Positions 9,464 to 9,907 of a stretch of DNA of 9,907 bases are shown piece by piece (position 1 is the first letter of the stretch; every line of letters begins with the position of its first letter). The notes under the pieces were generated by a model. That model did not search any database and had not been told where the DNA came from. It saw only the letters and a list, made by a program, of their open reading frames with translations. The DNA is from an uncultured Lysobacteraceae bacterium (lineage in GTDB: Bacteria; Pseudomonadota; Gammaproteobacteria; Xanthomonadales; Rhodanobacteraceae), in NCBI GenBank assembly GCA_946482585.1, contig CAMLSI010000178.1, positions 1 through 9,907 of the forward strand. The letters are read 5' to 3'. The translations under genes and the position numbers were made by a program.

Positions 9464-9907
9464 TCACTGGAAGCCGTTGAGGAAGATCACGTCGAGACCG
9501 ACCCGCAGCAGGAAGCTGCGCGACACCGTGTCGACACCGCCGTTCGCCGTGCCGCCGTCATCGGTGACCGTCACCGTGATCGTCGCGCTGCCGATCGCGT
9601 TGTGCGCCGTCGTGAATGTCAGCGAACCGGTCGCGCCGGGACTCGCATAGTTCACCGTGAGAGAAGGCGTCAACGCAGGATTGCTCGACACGGCGGTCAC
9701 CGCGAGCACCTGGTTCTCGCCCGAGCCTGCGCCGATGCCCGACAGCGCGATCGCCTGCAGCCCCGCGTTCGGCGGAATCGGCGCGGGATCCGGAATCGCC
9801 GCCAGCGTCGGCGCGTCATTGATCGCCGCTACCGTCACGGTCAGCGCACCAGTTTCGGTGACGCCGCCGGCGGCCACCCGGTACGTGAAATTCTCGCTGC
9901 CGCTGAA
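9464..9907 (-). CDS. Ig/cadherin-like repeat surface protein, C-terminal 147 aa (partial)
   Basis: The frame is open to the right edge, so this is the end of a longer protein. The visible part starts FSGSENFTYRVAAGG, the closing strand of one repeat, then TVTVAAINDAPTLAAIPDP, the classic linker into the next. One complete domain follows (GLQAIALSGIGAGSGENQVL, SSNPALTPSLTVNYAS, GSLTFTTAHNAIGSATITVT, VTDDGG). It is the Ig-like/cadherin-like tandem repeat found in large secreted or surface adhesins, often calcium-dependent. The protein ends GLDVIFLNGFQ after a final strand, the same kind of short tail as the propeller protein downstream. No LPXTG, PEP-CTERM or type I secretion signal is visible. 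A GTG at 9877 could look like a start, but it is internal to the repeat. Confidence 0.82.
   Translation of the reverse strand, partial: FSGSENFTYRVAAGGVTETGALTVTVAAINDAPTLAAIPDPAPIPPNAGLQAIALSGIGAGSGENQVLAVTAVSSNPALTPSLTVNYASPGATGSLTFTTAHNAIGSATITVTVTDDGGTANGGVDTVSRSFLLRVGLDVIFLNGFQ

Overview
The window is GC-rich DNA from a proteobacterium. A member of the Lysobacterales (Xanthomonadales, Dokdonella/Rhodanobacter-like) is my best guess. The grounds are a subfamily I lipase/foldase pair, secreted proteins with an 'IF..(D/G)F(E/Q)' tail that I associate from memory with that group, and an integron attC-like site. The taxonomic call is inference only.

Positions 1-2047 (plus strand) hold four small single-gene units. 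These are a short unknown protein (28-261), a 208-residue unknown protein with clearly lower GC (359-985), a 100-residue protein with four CxxC knuckles (1158-1460) and a DUF6881-type protein (1546-1830). A folded attC-like recombination site lies at 1072-1133. The block reads as a decayed stretch of integron gene cassettes; no integrase is in the window.

Positions 2048-3073 (plus) encode an ACAD10/11-type APH-family phosphotransferase. It converges on a long minus-strand region that runs to the right edge.

The minus-strand region, read from right to left in its own direction of transcription, contains five units. (1) The C-terminal end of a secreted Ig/cadherin-like repeat protein (9464-9907, partial). 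(2) A secreted seven-repeat beta-propeller of the WD40-like/PD40 type (8055-9365). (3) A gene that begins as LtrA (start 7965) but stops resembling it near 7570, where the sequence switches frame and becomes the last ~80 residues of a triacylglycerol lipase (ending 7328). (4) The lipase-specific foldase (6327-7331), which overlaps the lipase stop by four bases. (5) A 1000-residue Tat-exported protein that joins a right-handed beta-helix to a kelch/galactose-oxidase-like propeller (3163-6165).

The main discovery is the ltrA::lipase junction. It leaves the foldase without a complete client and looks like a deletion or an assembly join. The other notable points are the attC-like site with its cassette-like neighbours, and a short GF(E/Q) motif shared by three otherwise unrelated exported proteins.
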